Source of the DNA: Candidatus Desulfovibrio intestinavium
Lineage (GTDB): Bacteria; Desulfobacterota; Desulfovibrionia; Desulfovibrionales; Desulfovibrionaceae
Assembly: GCA_019118345.1 (NCBI GenBank)
Contig: DWZD01000015.1
Span: 1 to 48,747, forward strand
DNA length: 48,747 nt
Direction: 5' to 3'
The translations under genes were made by a program, and so were the position numbers. The notes beneath the pieces were generated by a model. The model was given only the letters and a program-made list of their open reading frames with translations, searched no databases and was not told the DNA's origin. The stretch's first letter is position 1; each line of letters opens with the position of its first letter. Below are positions 9,254 through 17,495 of this stretch, piece after piece.

Positions 9254-9775
9254 AGCGTTTTCTGCGGAAGGCCGCCCTCGCCCCGGCGGGAGGAGGCTGC
9301 CCCAAGACCCGGCCTCTTCCCCGGCGTATTCTCTGGGGGGCTGGGGCGCCGGGTCACATGCGCGGCGGCCCTGTAGCGGCGGGGAGGAGCCTGCTTGCCG
9401 ACCGTTGTGCCATCAGGCCCGGGCGGGAGAGGGGGCGGCGTCGCGGCAGGGTCAGCTTAGGGGCGCCGGTGGGCGCACAACGAAACGACACAGCGTTTTC
9501 CGCAGGGGAACGCTGTGTCTTGTCATGCATGGGGGAGTGCCGGGCGGGAGCGAACAGGTTTTTTGGCAGCCCCGGGCTGGTTTGCGACCGGGAGAAATGG
9601 ACGCGGGCACGGGCCGCCGGGCCAAAAAACATGGCCCCGTCCGGGGTATGGCAGACGGGGCCGCCGGAACATGGAGGAGACATGCTCCGGTTTGGGGGTT
9701 CAGAGTGGAAGGGGGGAGAGAGGCGCCGTGGAGCACGGCAGGGGGGGCCTCTCTCCGGATCCCAATGGCGTCAGG
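9254..9775. other. Intergenic region with hairpins
   Basis: No convincing gene lies between the HMA-like gene and the alcohol dehydrogenase; the open frames seen are GC shadows. It contains a perfect 11-base inverted repeat at 9487-9497 and 9509-9519 (GACACAGCGTT with AACGCTGTGTC), which could end the iron operon although its T tract is weak. Further on lies a minus-strand terminator for the dehydrogenase, described separately. Confidence 0.6.
9624..9662 (-). terminator. Terminator of the alcohol dehydrogenase gene
   Basis: Read on the minus strand, GACGGGGCC (9662-9654) pairs with GGCCCCGTC (9641-9633), and the stem is followed by ATG and six Ts. It lies about 110 bases after the dehydrogenase stop. 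Confidence 0.8.
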
Positions 9776-10987
9776 TCAGCGCAGGGGCGCGAGCGAATTG
9801 CGATAGATGCGCGCAACGCGTTCGCGATTGCCTTCCACGGGGGCGAGCGACACGAGCAGATCCAGGGAAGGCGTTTTTTCCACAAGATCGCAGAGCGTGT
9901 CCACGTCAGCCTCGCCAAAGCCCACGGCAGAAAGTTTTTCGGTCACGCCGAGGCCAAAGAGCCACTGTTCCACGGCCCGGGCAACCTTGGGAGCCTCGTC
10001 GGGCATGCCGGAGAGGCCGGGCACGATGGGTTTGAGGATATGCGCCAGAACCTGCGGACGTGCGGGATAGCATTCCTCAATGACGGCGGGCAGGAGCATG
10101 GCCAAGCCGAGTCCGTGGGAGAGGGTGGGTTTGACGGCGCTCAGGGGGTGTTCAAGGGCATGGGTCAGATGCAGCATGCCGTTGTCGAAGGCCGCGCCCG
10201 CCATCATGGCCGCATAGGCCAGATCGTAACGTGCCCGGAGGTTGTCGGGGTGGGCGAGGATGCGCGGCAGGTTGGCATGGACGAGCCGGATGGTTTCGGC
10301 AGCCAGCATGACGGCAAAGGGATTGGAGCAGGTGGTTGTGGCGGCTTCCACCACATGGTTGACCGCGTCAATGGAGACATAGCGGGTCTGATTGGGCGAC
10401 AGGGCGCTCATCAGGGCCGGATCGTCAATGGCAAAGCGCGGATAAATGCAGTCATAGGCAATGGCCGGCTTGTAGTTGAGGTGGGTAACGGTCGCCACGG
10501 CAAAGCGGTTGACCTCGCTGCCCGTGCCGTGGGTCAGATTGATGGCCACAATGGGCAGGGCCGTGCGCGGCGTGAATTTGTAGCAATAGAGATCTTCGCC
10601 GGTCTTGCCGGGATTGGCCAGCAATATGGCCGCGCTCTTGCCGCAGTCGATGGGGCTGCCGCCGCCGATACAGAGCACGGCGCCCACGCCGGCTTCGCGT
10701 CCGAGAGCCGCGGCTTCATCCACGCTGTCGGTGGTGGGATTGGGCGTCACCTTGTTGTAAAGGGCAAGGCGCATGCCGTGCTTGGCTGCGGCGGCTTCGA
10801 CCTTGTCCCATGCGCCGGTGAGTTTGTAGGAATGACCGCCGGTGACGCACAGAATGGCGGCAATGCCTTCTTCCTTGAGGGCGGCAAAAATGTCATCGAT
10901 CTTGTCGATGGCGCCCACCCCCAGATAGGTGGTCGTTTTGGTGCGAATTTCCCTAACGACATTGTAATCCAGGCTTTCGTCCCACAT
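9776..10987 (-). CDS. Iron-containing alcohol dehydrogenase
   Basis: A 403-residue group III iron-dependent alcohol dehydrogenase, interconverting alcohols and aldehydes with NAD(P). The nucleotide-binding GGGSPIDCGK motif and the metal ligands are present: Asp and His in SIDAVNHVVEA, His in LTHALEHPLS and His in TLSHGLGLAML. The start MWDESLDYNVV follows a clear GGGAGG; an 18-residue upstream extension is unlikely because it would run into the -10 element. In sulfate reducers such enzymes oxidise ethanol or dispose of aldehydes during fermentation. A sigma-70 promoter and several palindromes lie upstream. The gene stands alone. Confidence 0.93.
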   Translation of the reverse strand: MWDESLDYNVVREIRTKTTTYLGVGAIDKIDDIFAALKEEGIAAILCVTGGHSYKLTGAWDKVEAAAAKHGMRLALYNKVTPNPTTDSVDEAAALGREAGVGAVLCIGGGSPIDCGKSAAILLANPGKTGEDLYCYKFTPRTALPIVAINLTHGTGSEVNRFAVATVTHLNYKPAIAYDCIYPRFAIDDPALMSALSPNQTRYVSIDAVNHVVEAATTTCSNPFAVMLAAETIRLVHANLPRILAHPDNLRARYDLAYAAMMAGAAFDNGMLHLTHALEHPLSAVKPTLSHGLGLAMLLPAVIEECYPARPQVLAHILKPIVPGLSGMPDEAPKVARAVEQWLFGLGVTEKLSAVGFGEADVDTLCDLVEKTPSLDLLVSLAPVEGNRERVARIYRNSLAPLR

Positions 10988-11019
10988 TGGGAACCTCCCT
11001 TGTATCAGCTGTCTGGAAA

Positions 11020-11048
11020 AAAGTAGGTCTGCTCCGTACAAGAGTCAA
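11020..11048 (-). promoter_or_regulatory. Sigma-70-type promoter of the alcohol dehydrogenase gene
   Basis: On the minus strand, TTGACT (11048-11043) and TACTTT (11025-11020) are separated by 17 bases. Transcription would begin about 25 bases before the dehydrogenase ATG. Confidence 0.65.
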
Positions 11049-11071
11049 GACTTTGCCTGATTGTTCACAAA

Positions 11072-11101
11072 TTTTTTTGGCGAAAACGCTGGCCAAAAAA
11101 A
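11072..11101. promoter_or_regulatory. Ten-base inverted repeat upstream of the dehydrogenase promoter
   Basis: TTTTTTTGGC at 11072-11081 and GCCAAAAAAA at 11092-11101 are perfect inverted copies separated by 10 bases. The element sits just upstream of the -35 region of the dehydrogenase, where an activator would bind. TTGTTCACAA at 11061-11070 lies immediately next to it. Confidence 0.4.
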
Positions 11102-11207
11102 ACTCATTGTCTATCCTCTTTGCAAAAAATTCGGTCTGCTGGCGGTATTTCCCGGAAAAATGGGCGGAGAAAGCACGATTGCGGTATATGTGGGACAGCA
11201 GGGGATA

Positions 11208-11233
11208 GTGATTGTGATAAATTGAACAATCAC
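11208..11233. promoter_or_regulatory. Inverted repeat with CRP/FNR-like motif
   Basis: GTGATTGT (11208-11215) and ACAATCAC (11226-11233) are perfect inverted copies with a 10-base spacer. Within it, TTGTGA-TAAATT-GAACAA at 11212-11229 resembles a degenerate CRP/FNR-family site. It lies about 90 bases upstream of the CGGC-domain gene. Confidence 0.4.
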
Positions 11234-11323
11234 CAGATGGGGCAGGCGAAAAGACGATTGCCAAGGCTCACGGGCGGGAGTAGGGTCGAAAAAAGCCCGT
11301 TTCCCACCGGGCAAGGAGGCCAT

Positions 11324-11710
11324 ATGAAGAAGGTAGGCATTATTCGCTGCCAGCAAACGGAAGATTTGTGTCCCGGAACCAAGGATTTTGCCTTTGCGGC
11401 CCAGGGCAAGGGGGCATTTGAAGCGCTGGGAGCGTGTGAAGTGATGGGCTTTGTGTCCTGTGGCGGCTGCCCGGGCAAGCGGGCCGTGGCGCGGGCGCAG
11501 ATGCTCAGGGAGCGTGGCGCGGAAGCGGTGGTGCTGGCGTCCTGCATCACCAAGGGCACGCCGCTGGGCTTCCCCTGTCCCAACAAGGGCCTGATGTTGC
11601 GCGCCATCCGGGCCAAGCTGGGGGAGGATTTTCCGGTGCTGGAGTATACGCATCCTTCAGCGGCGGAAATCAAGGCCGCGGAGGAAGCTGCCGGTCAGGC
11701 CTGCGGCTAG
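11324..11710 (+). CDS. CGGC-domain protein
   Basis: A 128-residue protein with the CGGC domain found in anaerobes. The N-terminal KVGIIRCQQTEDLCPGTKDF and the central VSCGGCPGKRAV carry the cysteines (CxxxxxxC and CGGC), which suggest binding of a metal or an iron-sulfur cluster. The domain's function is not established. AAGGAGG gives a very strong ribosome site just before the ATG at 11324. The gene is followed by a hairpin and faces the flavodoxin-ferredoxin gene convergently. It may be linked in function to the redox proteins around it, which is inference. Confidence 0.85.
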   Translation: MKKVGIIRCQQTEDLCPGTKDFAFAAQGKGAFEALGACEVMGFVSCGGCPGKRAVARAQMLRERGAEAVVLASCITKGTPLGFPCPNKGLMLRAIRAKLGEDFPVLEYTHPSAAEIKAAEEAAGQACG

Positions 11711-11746
11711 GCGGCCAGAAACGCACGCGTCAGATCGTGAACGGAA

Positions 11747-11775
11747 GCGCGGCGGAGAAACCTTCTCCGCCGCGC
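11747..11775. terminator. Hairpin between convergent genes
   Basis: A perfect 13-base stem, GCGCGGCGGAGAA and TTCTCCGCCGCGC, has a 3-base loop and lies between the convergent CGGC and flavodoxin-ferredoxin genes. The T tract on the plus strand is weak (CATTGTTTC), but the stem is very stable. It probably serves as a terminator. Confidence 0.7.
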
Positions 11776-11825
11776 CATTGTTTCGGCAGGGCAAGGCCTG
11801 CCCGGCAATGAACGGAAAATGCGCG

Positions 11826-12608
11826 TCACAGAAAGAGTGCCAGTTCGTCCCGTTTGTCCAGACAGGGGCCGAGCTTTTCGGCCAGCATGGCCAGCACGGG
11901 GGCCGGCAGGGCGCGGGCATGCGCCGGGCAGATGTTCACGCAGCGCATGCACAGGATGCAGCGCCCCTGGATGGTGTCCTGCGGGCTGGCCGGGTCAATG
12001 GCCTGAGCCGGACAGGCTGCCGCGCACTTGCCGCAGGCCGTACAGGATACCGATGCCGTGGGGGTCACCGGCAGGGCGGCCCAGCGGCGGTAGGGCCGTT
12101 TGCCGGGCAATTGGGGGGCGGGTACCGGCGCGCTGCGCAGATGATCGCCCAGGCGGCGGGCCAGGTGGCGCAGCTGTTCGGCGTCCCTATCGTCGGGGCG
12201 TCCGGTGGCGACGCTGCGGCACATGCTGTGCTCGGCCACAGCCGACATGCCACCCATGACCAGCAGACCGCAGGCCGTGGCGAGGTCGGCCAGTTCCAGC
12301 AGGGCGTCCTCGAAGGCGCGGTTGCCGTAGACGACCAGCGCCACGGCAGGTATCTCCAGTCCGGCGGCAATGTCCCGCAGATTGGCCAGGCGTTTGCCGA
12401 TCAGGGCGGGAATGCGCCCGCCGTACACCGGGGCCGCCAGCAGGGCCACATCGCCGGCGGCCATATCCGGCAGGCGGTAGTCCAGCGAGGCCAGATCGCA
12501 CGGGGCAGCCTCCATTTCCAGAGCGGCGGCAAGTTCCTCGCCGACCAGACGGGCCACCCGTTCTACGCCGCCCGTAGGGCTGAAATGCAAAATGTGACAC
12601 GTGGGCAT
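11826..12608 (-). CDS. Flavodoxin-ferredoxin fusion (EFR1-type)
   Basis: A 260-residue protein with an N-terminal flavodoxin-like domain (MPTCHILHFSPTGGVERVA, whose FSPTGG binds FMN phosphate, and APVYGGRIP) and a C-terminal double [4Fe-4S] ferredoxin domain. The cysteine motifs are CTACGKCAAACP and CILCMRCVNICP. It belongs to the EFR1-type electron transfer proteins of anaerobes and should shuttle low-potential electrons in the cytoplasm. The start is chosen at the ATG after GGAGT, discarding a 10-residue extension. It is adjacent to the tandem Mop gene, with which it could share a transcript. Confidence 0.88.
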   Translation of the reverse strand: MPTCHILHFSPTGGVERVARLVGEELAAALEMEAAPCDLASLDYRLPDMAAGDVALLAAPVYGGRIPALIGKRLANLRDIAAGLEIPAVALVVYGNRAFEDALLELADLATACGLLVMGGMSAVAEHSMCRSVATGRPDDRDAEQLRHLARRLGDHLRSAPVPAPQLPGKRPYRRWAALPVTPTASVSCTACGKCAAACPAQAIDPASPQDTIQGRCILCMRCVNICPAHARALPAPVLAMLAEKLGPCLDKRDELALFL

Positions 12609-12677
12609 GCCGACTCCTGAAAGGCGGACAGGCCGCAACGGCAGCCTGTCCGGAAGAGCGGGAAAAGGAATGAACGC

Positions 12678-13106
12678 TTACTTCTGCACGGCCACGATGA
12701 CGTGCGAAGCCTTGACGGCAGCCGTCACCGTGGAGCCGGGGGCCAGTTTGAGCTTTTCGGCGCTGGCCAGCGTGATGATGGCGCACAGGGTCTGGCCGCC
12801 GGGCAGTTCCATATCCACTTCGGTATTGACCGCGCCGGGGCGCACGGCCTTGACCGTACCGGTGAACTGATTGCGGGTGGAGAGCAGCCAGTCACCGGCG
12901 TCTTCCAGCAGAATGACGAAGCTGGCCTTGATCAGGGCCAAAGCCTTTTTGCCCGGGGCAAGGCCCAGACGTTTGGTGCTGGCCTGGGTGATGGAGGCCA
13001 CCACTTCCTGTCCGCCATCCATGTTCAGGATGATTTCATCATTGATTGCGCCGGGATGAACGGCGCTGACCGTCACCGGAAAGACATTGCGTGCGCTTGT
13101 CAGCAT
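12678..13106 (-). CDS. Tandem Mop (TOBE) molybdate-binding protein
   Basis: A 142-residue protein of two Mop/TOBE domains in tandem. Each repeat starts with a pattern like ARNVFPVTVSAVHPGAIN or TRNQFTGTVKAVRPGAVN and ends in APGKKALALIKASFVIL or APGSTVTAAVKASHVIV. Di-Mop proteins oligomerise and bind molybdate or tungstate, probably buffering the oxyanion for molybdenum or tungsten enzymes such as formate dehydrogenase, which sulfate reducers use heavily. GGAGA precedes the ATG. No transport genes adjoin it. A hairpin (12626-12651) lies between it and the next minus-strand gene. Confidence 0.9.
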   Translation of the reverse strand: MLTSARNVFPVTVSAVHPGAINDEIILNMDGGQEVVASITQASTKRLGLAPGKKALALIKASFVILLEDAGDWLLSTRNQFTGTVKAVRPGAVNTEVDMELPGGQTLCAIITLASAEKLKLAPGSTVTAAVKASHVIVAVQK

Positions 13107-13265
13107 ATTTTCTCCTTGGTTATGACGGCACGGAAGAGCCGTCCTCTTTGCTCAAGGGTAAGTCCTGATGGCGAGCTGACAAGCCTGTCCGAGCGGAAAT
13201 CTTCACGGCAGCCGCCGGACGTTGCCCGGACAGTCCACAGCGATCGGGCGCAGTCCGGAACGGGA

Positions 13266-14162
13266 TCAGGCCTCGGGGGAAGCCTCGCCGCTGCCGCCGC
13301 CATAGGGATCGACGCCGGCCTCGGCCAGACGGGCCAGCCGCGCGGCCTCCTGCTTGCGCTGACGGGTGCCCGGCGCGACAAAGTTCTCAAAGGCTTCGCT
13401 GCGCTCCTGCTGGCGGCAGAAGACAAGGAAGCCGGTATGGGCCGTCATGCGATCCTCGGGCCGCAGGCGGTCGGCAACGGGCTTCCAGCGCCGGATGAAG
13501 ATCTCGCAGACTTCCACTTCCGCAAAGGGCCGCTGCTCGATGCCGAGCAAGAGCTTGCTGACCTGATCCACCGTGGGCAGAAGAAAGCCGAACATGCCGC
13601 CGGGGCGTACCGCCCGCAGGGCCTGATCCAGATATTCCCAGGGCGTGCGCACGTCAAGGAAGAGGGCATCGGCATTGTCCACGCAGAAGCCGTCGGCAAT
13701 GTCGCGTTGATGGATGGTCACGTTGTCGCCAAGGCCCGCCCAGTCCAGATTGCGGCGGGCCAGTTTGGCAAATTCCTCACGGGCCTCGTGGCTGACGACT
13801 CGTCCGGTAGGCCCGCAGAACCAGGAAAGGCCGCAGGTCATGCCGCCGGAACCGCAACCGGCCTCGATGATGGTGCGCCCCGGCCCAGCGCCCAGTCTCA
13901 GGGCAATATAGGCAATATCCTTGGCATAAATGATCTGCGTCTGCCGTTTGAGGCCCTGCAGGCGATCAAGGAGGGTGGCTTCCAGCAGGCGGATGGGCAC
14001 ATCCAGACTGGTGCGCACCTCGCTGCCGAAATGGCGTTCATGCACCTGTGCGGCCGTGAGCACGCCGTCATTGCTGTGCCAGTCGTTGCCCTCTTCCAGA
14101 CGTTTGACGTAGCGTTTGCCGGTGGGCGTCAGATAGACCACAAGGGAGCCATAGGGAATCAT
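13266..14162 (-). CDS. trmI: tRNA (adenine-N1)-methyltransferase, TrmI-like
   Basis: A 298-residue SAM-dependent enzyme that makes m1A58 in the T loop of tRNAs. The N-terminus (GSLVVYLTPTGKRYVKRLEEG) and HSNDGVL are family features, followed by IYAKDIAYI, the SAM-binding IIEAGCGSGGMT, VVSHEAREEFA and the catalytic-region DALFLDVRTPWEYL. The C-terminal part, after LVFCRQQE, is variable and hydrophilic. A 21-residue upstream extension is rejected because GGACG sits before the ATG at 14162. It is transcribed in the same direction as mrcA, about 130 bases away. Confidence 0.88.
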   Translation of the reverse strand: MIPYGSLVVYLTPTGKRYVKRLEEGNDWHSNDGVLTAAQVHERHFGSEVRTSLDVPIRLLEATLLDRLQGLKRQTQIIYAKDIAYIALRLGAGPGRTIIEAGCGSGGMTCGLSWFCGPTGRVVSHEAREEFAKLARRNLDWAGLGDNVTIHQRDIADGFCVDNADALFLDVRTPWEYLDQALRAVRPGGMFGFLLPTVDQVSKLLLGIEQRPFAEVEVCEIFIRRWKPVADRLRPEDRMTAHTGFLVFCRQQERSEAFENFVAPGTRQRKQEAARLARLAEAGVDPYGGGSGEASPEA

Positions 14163-14290
14163 TGCGCGTCCTTTTTTGCTGGGGCGTTGAACGGAAACGG
14201 GCAGGGCAAATGCCCCGCCCGCCACGGGTCAGGGAGGTGAGGGGCCGCAAGCGGGTCACGGGCGGCCGAAGCTGCGCCGTCCGCCAGGCG

Positions 14291-16744
14291 TCAGAACATC
14301 TGGCGCATGAGGGCTTCGCCGCCATCGGAGGTATCCATCGCGCCGCCCTCACCGCTGCCGGGGCTGCCGTCCAGCGCGGACAGGCCGGGTACGGCCTCGC
14401 CCTGAAAGGCCAGCCCGCCGGAAAGGGTGATGCCCGGGGGCACAACGAAATCCTGTGGCTGATCCTTGTAAAGATCTTCCACCGCCGTGCGGTAGTAGCG
14501 GAAAATGGGCGCCGCCGTGCGTCCGCCCTGTTCGAGGCGGCCCAGCGAGCGTACCTGATCGAAGCCCACATAGACGCCGGTGGCCAGATAGGGCGAGAAG
14601 CCCACGAACCAGGTGTCGCGCTCCTCGTTGGTGGTGCCGGTCTTGCCGGCAATGTTGGTGTGCCCTTCCACGCGGGCGCGGCCGCCGGTGCCGGCATTGA
14701 CCACTTCCTTGAGCAGGGTGGCCATCTGGAAGGCATTTTGCGGGCTGATGGCCTGCCAGTGTTCCGGATCCTGCCGGTAGAGTTCGCGGCCCTGATTGTC
14801 CCGGATGGAGGTAATGATGCGCGGGCGCACGCCAAGGCCGCCATTGGCAAAGGCGGCATAGGCCTGGGTGAGATTGAGGGGCGTGACATCCACAGCGCCG
14901 AGGCAAATGGCCAGTTCGGCCGGAAAGTTGGGTTCAAGGCCGAGGGCCTTGGCCCGCATGATCACGTTTTCGATGCCGATGGTATGGGCCACGCGCACGG
15001 TGGTGGTATTGCGCGAAAGGGCCAGCGCCCGGTGCAGGGGCATGACGCCCTTGAAATTGTGCTCGTAGTTGGAGGGCCGCCAGACCTCATTGGTATAGGG
15101 ATTCACATAGACAAAGGGGCCGTCCAGCACTTCGGAGGTCGGCGTGAAGCCGAGATCCAGCGCGGCGGAATAGACGATGGGCTTGAAGCTCGAACCGGGC
15201 TGGCGGCGGGCCTGGGTGGCCCGGTTGAAATGGCTGTTGCCGAACTGATAGCCGCCGATGAGGGCCACCACGTCGCCGCTCTGCGGCTCGATGGAAGCCA
15301 GCGCGCCCTGCACTTCGGGAATCTGCTGCAGTCGCAGGGCAATGGGGACGCCGGGCTTGACCTTGGCCGAATCATAGGCCACGACTTCCGTGCGCTTCTT
15401 CCTGGTCTTGGAATCGGTTGTGGTGACCTTGCCCTCGGCGGCGGAAACAAGAATGATGTCCCCGGGCTTGAGCACGGGCCGGGCGTCGCGGATGGCCGGG
15501 GCATACATGCCCGCCACCTTGGGGTTGGGCGTGCGCGCCCAGCTCATGTTGGCCAGGGGGATTTCCCCCACATAGCCCTTGCCGAAGGCCACCTCAGCCT
15601 TTTGCTGCTCCACCTTGGTGACCAGTGCCCGCGCCCAGGCGCCGCCCAGCAGGCTTTCGGGCATGAATTCGCTCTTGGCCAGAAAATCCTGCTGATCGGC
15701 GCTGGAAAGGTGGGTCAGCGGGCCACGCCAGCCCTGGCGCTTGTCCAGCTCTTCCAGCCCGCGCCGCAGGGCCGCGCCGGCCGCCTCCTGCTGCACGGGA
15801 TCCATGGCCGTGTAAACGGTCAGGCCCGCCTCATAGACGTAGTCTTCGCCGTAGCGGGGCGTATCAATGCCCAGGGCGCGCAGATTCTCCTCGGTAAAAA
15901 ATTCGATGAGCAGGCGGCGCGCCTCCTCCAGATACCAGTCCGCCGCGCCGCCGCGCCCGTCGGGCATGCTCCAGTACACCAGCGGTTCATTGCAGGCGTT
16001 CTGATATTCCTCCTCGCTGATCCATTGCAGCGCGCGCATGCGTTCCAGCACATAACGCTGACGGGCCTGCGCGGATTCGGGCCGCCGGAAGGGATTGTAT
16101 TTGCTCGGGGCCTGCGGCAGGCCGGCGATGACCGCGCATTCGGCCAGGGTCAGGTCGGCGGCGTGCTTGCCGAAATAGGTGCGGGCAGCGGCCTCCACGC
16201 CGTAGGAGTGCTGCCCCAGATAGATGTAATTGAGGTAGGTCAGCAGGATTTCGTCCTTGCTCATGCTGTTTTCCAGCCGGTAGGCAAGGATGGCCTCCTT
16301 GATCTTGCGGGTATAGCTGCGCTCCGAGGTCAGCAGGAGCTGCTTGATGATCTGCTGCGTGATGGTGCTGCCGCCCTGTCCCGTACCGCCGTGCTGGAGG
16401 TTGTGCAGGGCCGCGCGCACGATGGCCACCACGTCAATGCCCGGATGCTGGTAGAAATTGTCATCCTCAGCCGCCAGAAAGGCCAGGGGCAGATAGCGCG
16501 ACATGTCCGTCAGCTTGATGTCATAGCGCCGCTCATGGGCCAGCGTGCCAAGAATGGAACCGTCGCGGGCCAGTATGGTGGTGGCCTGCGGCGCATCATA
16601 GCTGATAAGACGATCCAGATCGGGCAAATCGCGAGATGCCCAGTAAAAAAGGGCCGCCACGGCTCCCGCGCCGGCCAGACCGCCAAGCACGATCAGCAGC
16701 AGCAGGACAAGCGCGGTGCGTTTCAGGATGCGAGAGATCTTCAT
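14291..16744 (-). CDS. mrcA: Penicillin-binding protein 1A
   Basis: An 817-residue class A PBP that polymerises glycan and cross-links peptides in the periplasm, anchored by an N-terminal membrane helix (about residues 11-35). The glycosyltransferase domain has catalytic Glu93 in AAEDDNFYQHPG and the GGSTITQQ motif. The transpeptidase domain has SSFK with Ser518, SRNTTT as the SxN box, and KTGTTNEE with Lys701. The transpeptidase contains an OB-fold-like insert typical of PBP1A. I see no good ribosome site before the ATG, whereas a TTTACC-N17-TATCGC promoter-like pair lies only a few bases upstream, so translation could start on a very short leader. Confidence 0.94.
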   Translation of the reverse strand: MKISRILKRTALVLLLLIVLGGLAGAGAVAALFYWASRDLPDLDRLISYDAPQATTILARDGSILGTLAHERRYDIKLTDMSRYLPLAFLAAEDDNFYQHPGIDVVAIVRAALHNLQHGGTGQGGSTITQQIIKQLLLTSERSYTRKIKEAILAYRLENSMSKDEILLTYLNYIYLGQHSYGVEAAARTYFGKHAADLTLAECAVIAGLPQAPSKYNPFRRPESAQARQRYVLERMRALQWISEEEYQNACNEPLVYWSMPDGRGGAADWYLEEARRLLIEFFTEENLRALGIDTPRYGEDYVYEAGLTVYTAMDPVQQEAAGAALRRGLEELDKRQGWRGPLTHLSSADQQDFLAKSEFMPESLLGGAWARALVTKVEQQKAEVAFGKGYVGEIPLANMSWARTPNPKVAGMYAPAIRDARPVLKPGDIILVSAAEGKVTTTDSKTRKKRTEVVAYDSAKVKPGVPIALRLQQIPEVQGALASIEPQSGDVVALIGGYQFGNSHFNRATQARRQPGSSFKPIVYSAALDLGFTPTSEVLDGPFVYVNPYTNEVWRPSNYEHNFKGVMPLHRALALSRNTTTVRVAHTIGIENVIMRAKALGLEPNFPAELAICLGAVDVTPLNLTQAYAAFANGGLGVRPRIITSIRDNQGRELYRQDPEHWQAISPQNAFQMATLLKEVVNAGTGGRARVEGHTNIAGKTGTTNEERDTWFVGFSPYLATGVYVGFDQVRSLGRLEQGGRTAAPIFRYYRTAVEDLYKDQPQDFVVPPGITLSGGLAFQGEAVPGLSALDGSPGSGEGGAMDTSDGGEALMRQMF

Positions 16745-16938
16745 GGCAGGGCGATACCGTTTTTTTGCGCCGAGGTAAAGAGGCGAGCGCGCGCCCGTGC
16801 CGCCCGGGCAGAACCGGCCTTGCGCCGGAAAGCGGTTGCCCGGATGGCAGAACCCCGGCGGGCCTGTGCAGGACATTGGGCGAGGCGAAGGCTGGGGAGG
16901 GGTGCGCCGCGATTCGTCCGGCGCAGGGGGGCGCGCGC

Positions 16939-16970
16939 AAAAAAAAAAGGCGGAACCGAAGTTCCGCCTT
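16939..16970 (-). terminator. Terminator of dsrC
   Basis: On the minus strand AAGGCGGAAC (16970-16961) and GTTCCGCCTT (16956-16947) pair around a 4-base loop, followed by a run of Ts (complement of the A tract from 16939). It lies 18 bases after the dsrC stop and is a strong intrinsic terminator, as expected for an abundant transcript. Confidence 0.92.
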
Positions 16971-16987
16971 GAACGTGTCCGTACGGA

Positions 16988-17305
16988 CTACACGCAGCCG
17001 GTGGGCTTGGGCAGACCGGCCATTTTGCAGGCGCCCTTGCCGGGGCCGGAGGGGAAGAGTTCGTACACTTCCTTCAGCTTGTAGCCGGTGTTCTTGGAAA
17101 GGATGCGCACCATGGGAGCGATGCCGTTTTTGCGGTAGTAGTCCTGGAGGAAGTCGAGGATCTTCTGGTGATCAGCGTTCAGTTCCGTGATCCCTTCGGA
17201 TTCCTTCACATATTCCATCCATTCGGGGCACCATTCGTCAAAGTGCAGCAGGAACCCGTCTTCGTCAACTTCAAAGGATTTACCCTTGTACGTGATCTCA
17301 GCCAT
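16988..17305 (-). CDS. dsrC: DsrC sulfur carrier protein
   Basis: A 105-residue DsrC, the physiological sulfur-carrying partner of dissimilatory sulfite reductase; its trisulfide form is reduced by the membrane DsrMKJOP complex. The C-terminal arm keeps both redox cysteines, Cys93 in GACKMAG and the penultimate Cys104 in PKPTGCV. This marks a true DsrC rather than a TusE-like homologue. The N-terminal AEITYKGKSFEVDEDGFLL and the central PMVRILSKNTGYKLKEVY are family hallmarks. AAGGAGG gives a strong ribosome site. The gene stands alone with its own terminator, as is usual in Desulfovibrio, and is the best marker of sulfate or sulfite respiration in the window. Confidence 0.97.
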   Translation of the reverse strand: MAEITYKGKSFEVDEDGFLLHFDEWCPEWMEYVKESEGITELNADHQKILDFLQDYYRKNGIAPMVRILSKNTGYKLKEVYELFPSGPGKGACKMAGLPKPTGCV

Positions 17306-17495
17306 CGTGTCCTCCTTGGACTGTATTTCTCTCGCTCGGGGGCGACATGCCCCAAAGCCCGCCAGCCGATAATCGGCCGAATTCCCATTAACCGGCAAAA
17401 CATATCCTGCCTTGCCACGACTTTCTTTGCCATAAAATCACGTCATTGGCAAGTGCGGGACAGGTTCGGGCCGGGCGGTTTTCCGCCGGCCCTGT

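Larger units (their letters stand above)
10988..11323. other. Divergent AT-rich intergenic region
   Basis: This 336-base region separates the leftward alcohol dehydrogenase and the rightward CGGC-domain gene. It contains the dehydrogenase promoter (11020-11048), a 10-base inverted repeat (11072-11101), and a CRP/FNR-like motif embedded in an 8-base inverted repeat (11208-11233). No gene is seen in it. Confidence 0.7.

Noticed and set aside
9251..9372. Selenocysteine read-through at the TGA of the HMA-like gene
   Set aside because: The frame stays open for about 40 codons, but the sequence is Pro/Arg-rich without conservation signals, there is no Cys near the TGA, and no SECIS-like loop follows at the right distance.
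9358..10035. Plus-strand frames between the HMA-like gene and the alcohol dehydrogenase
   Set aside because: Rich in Gly and Arg, no ribosome site, and they run through the dehydrogenase terminator and into its coding sequence.
14162..16972. A 936-codon open frame antisense to mrcA
   Set aside because: Composition is typical of a GC shadow, and PBP1A motifs on the minus strand are complete.
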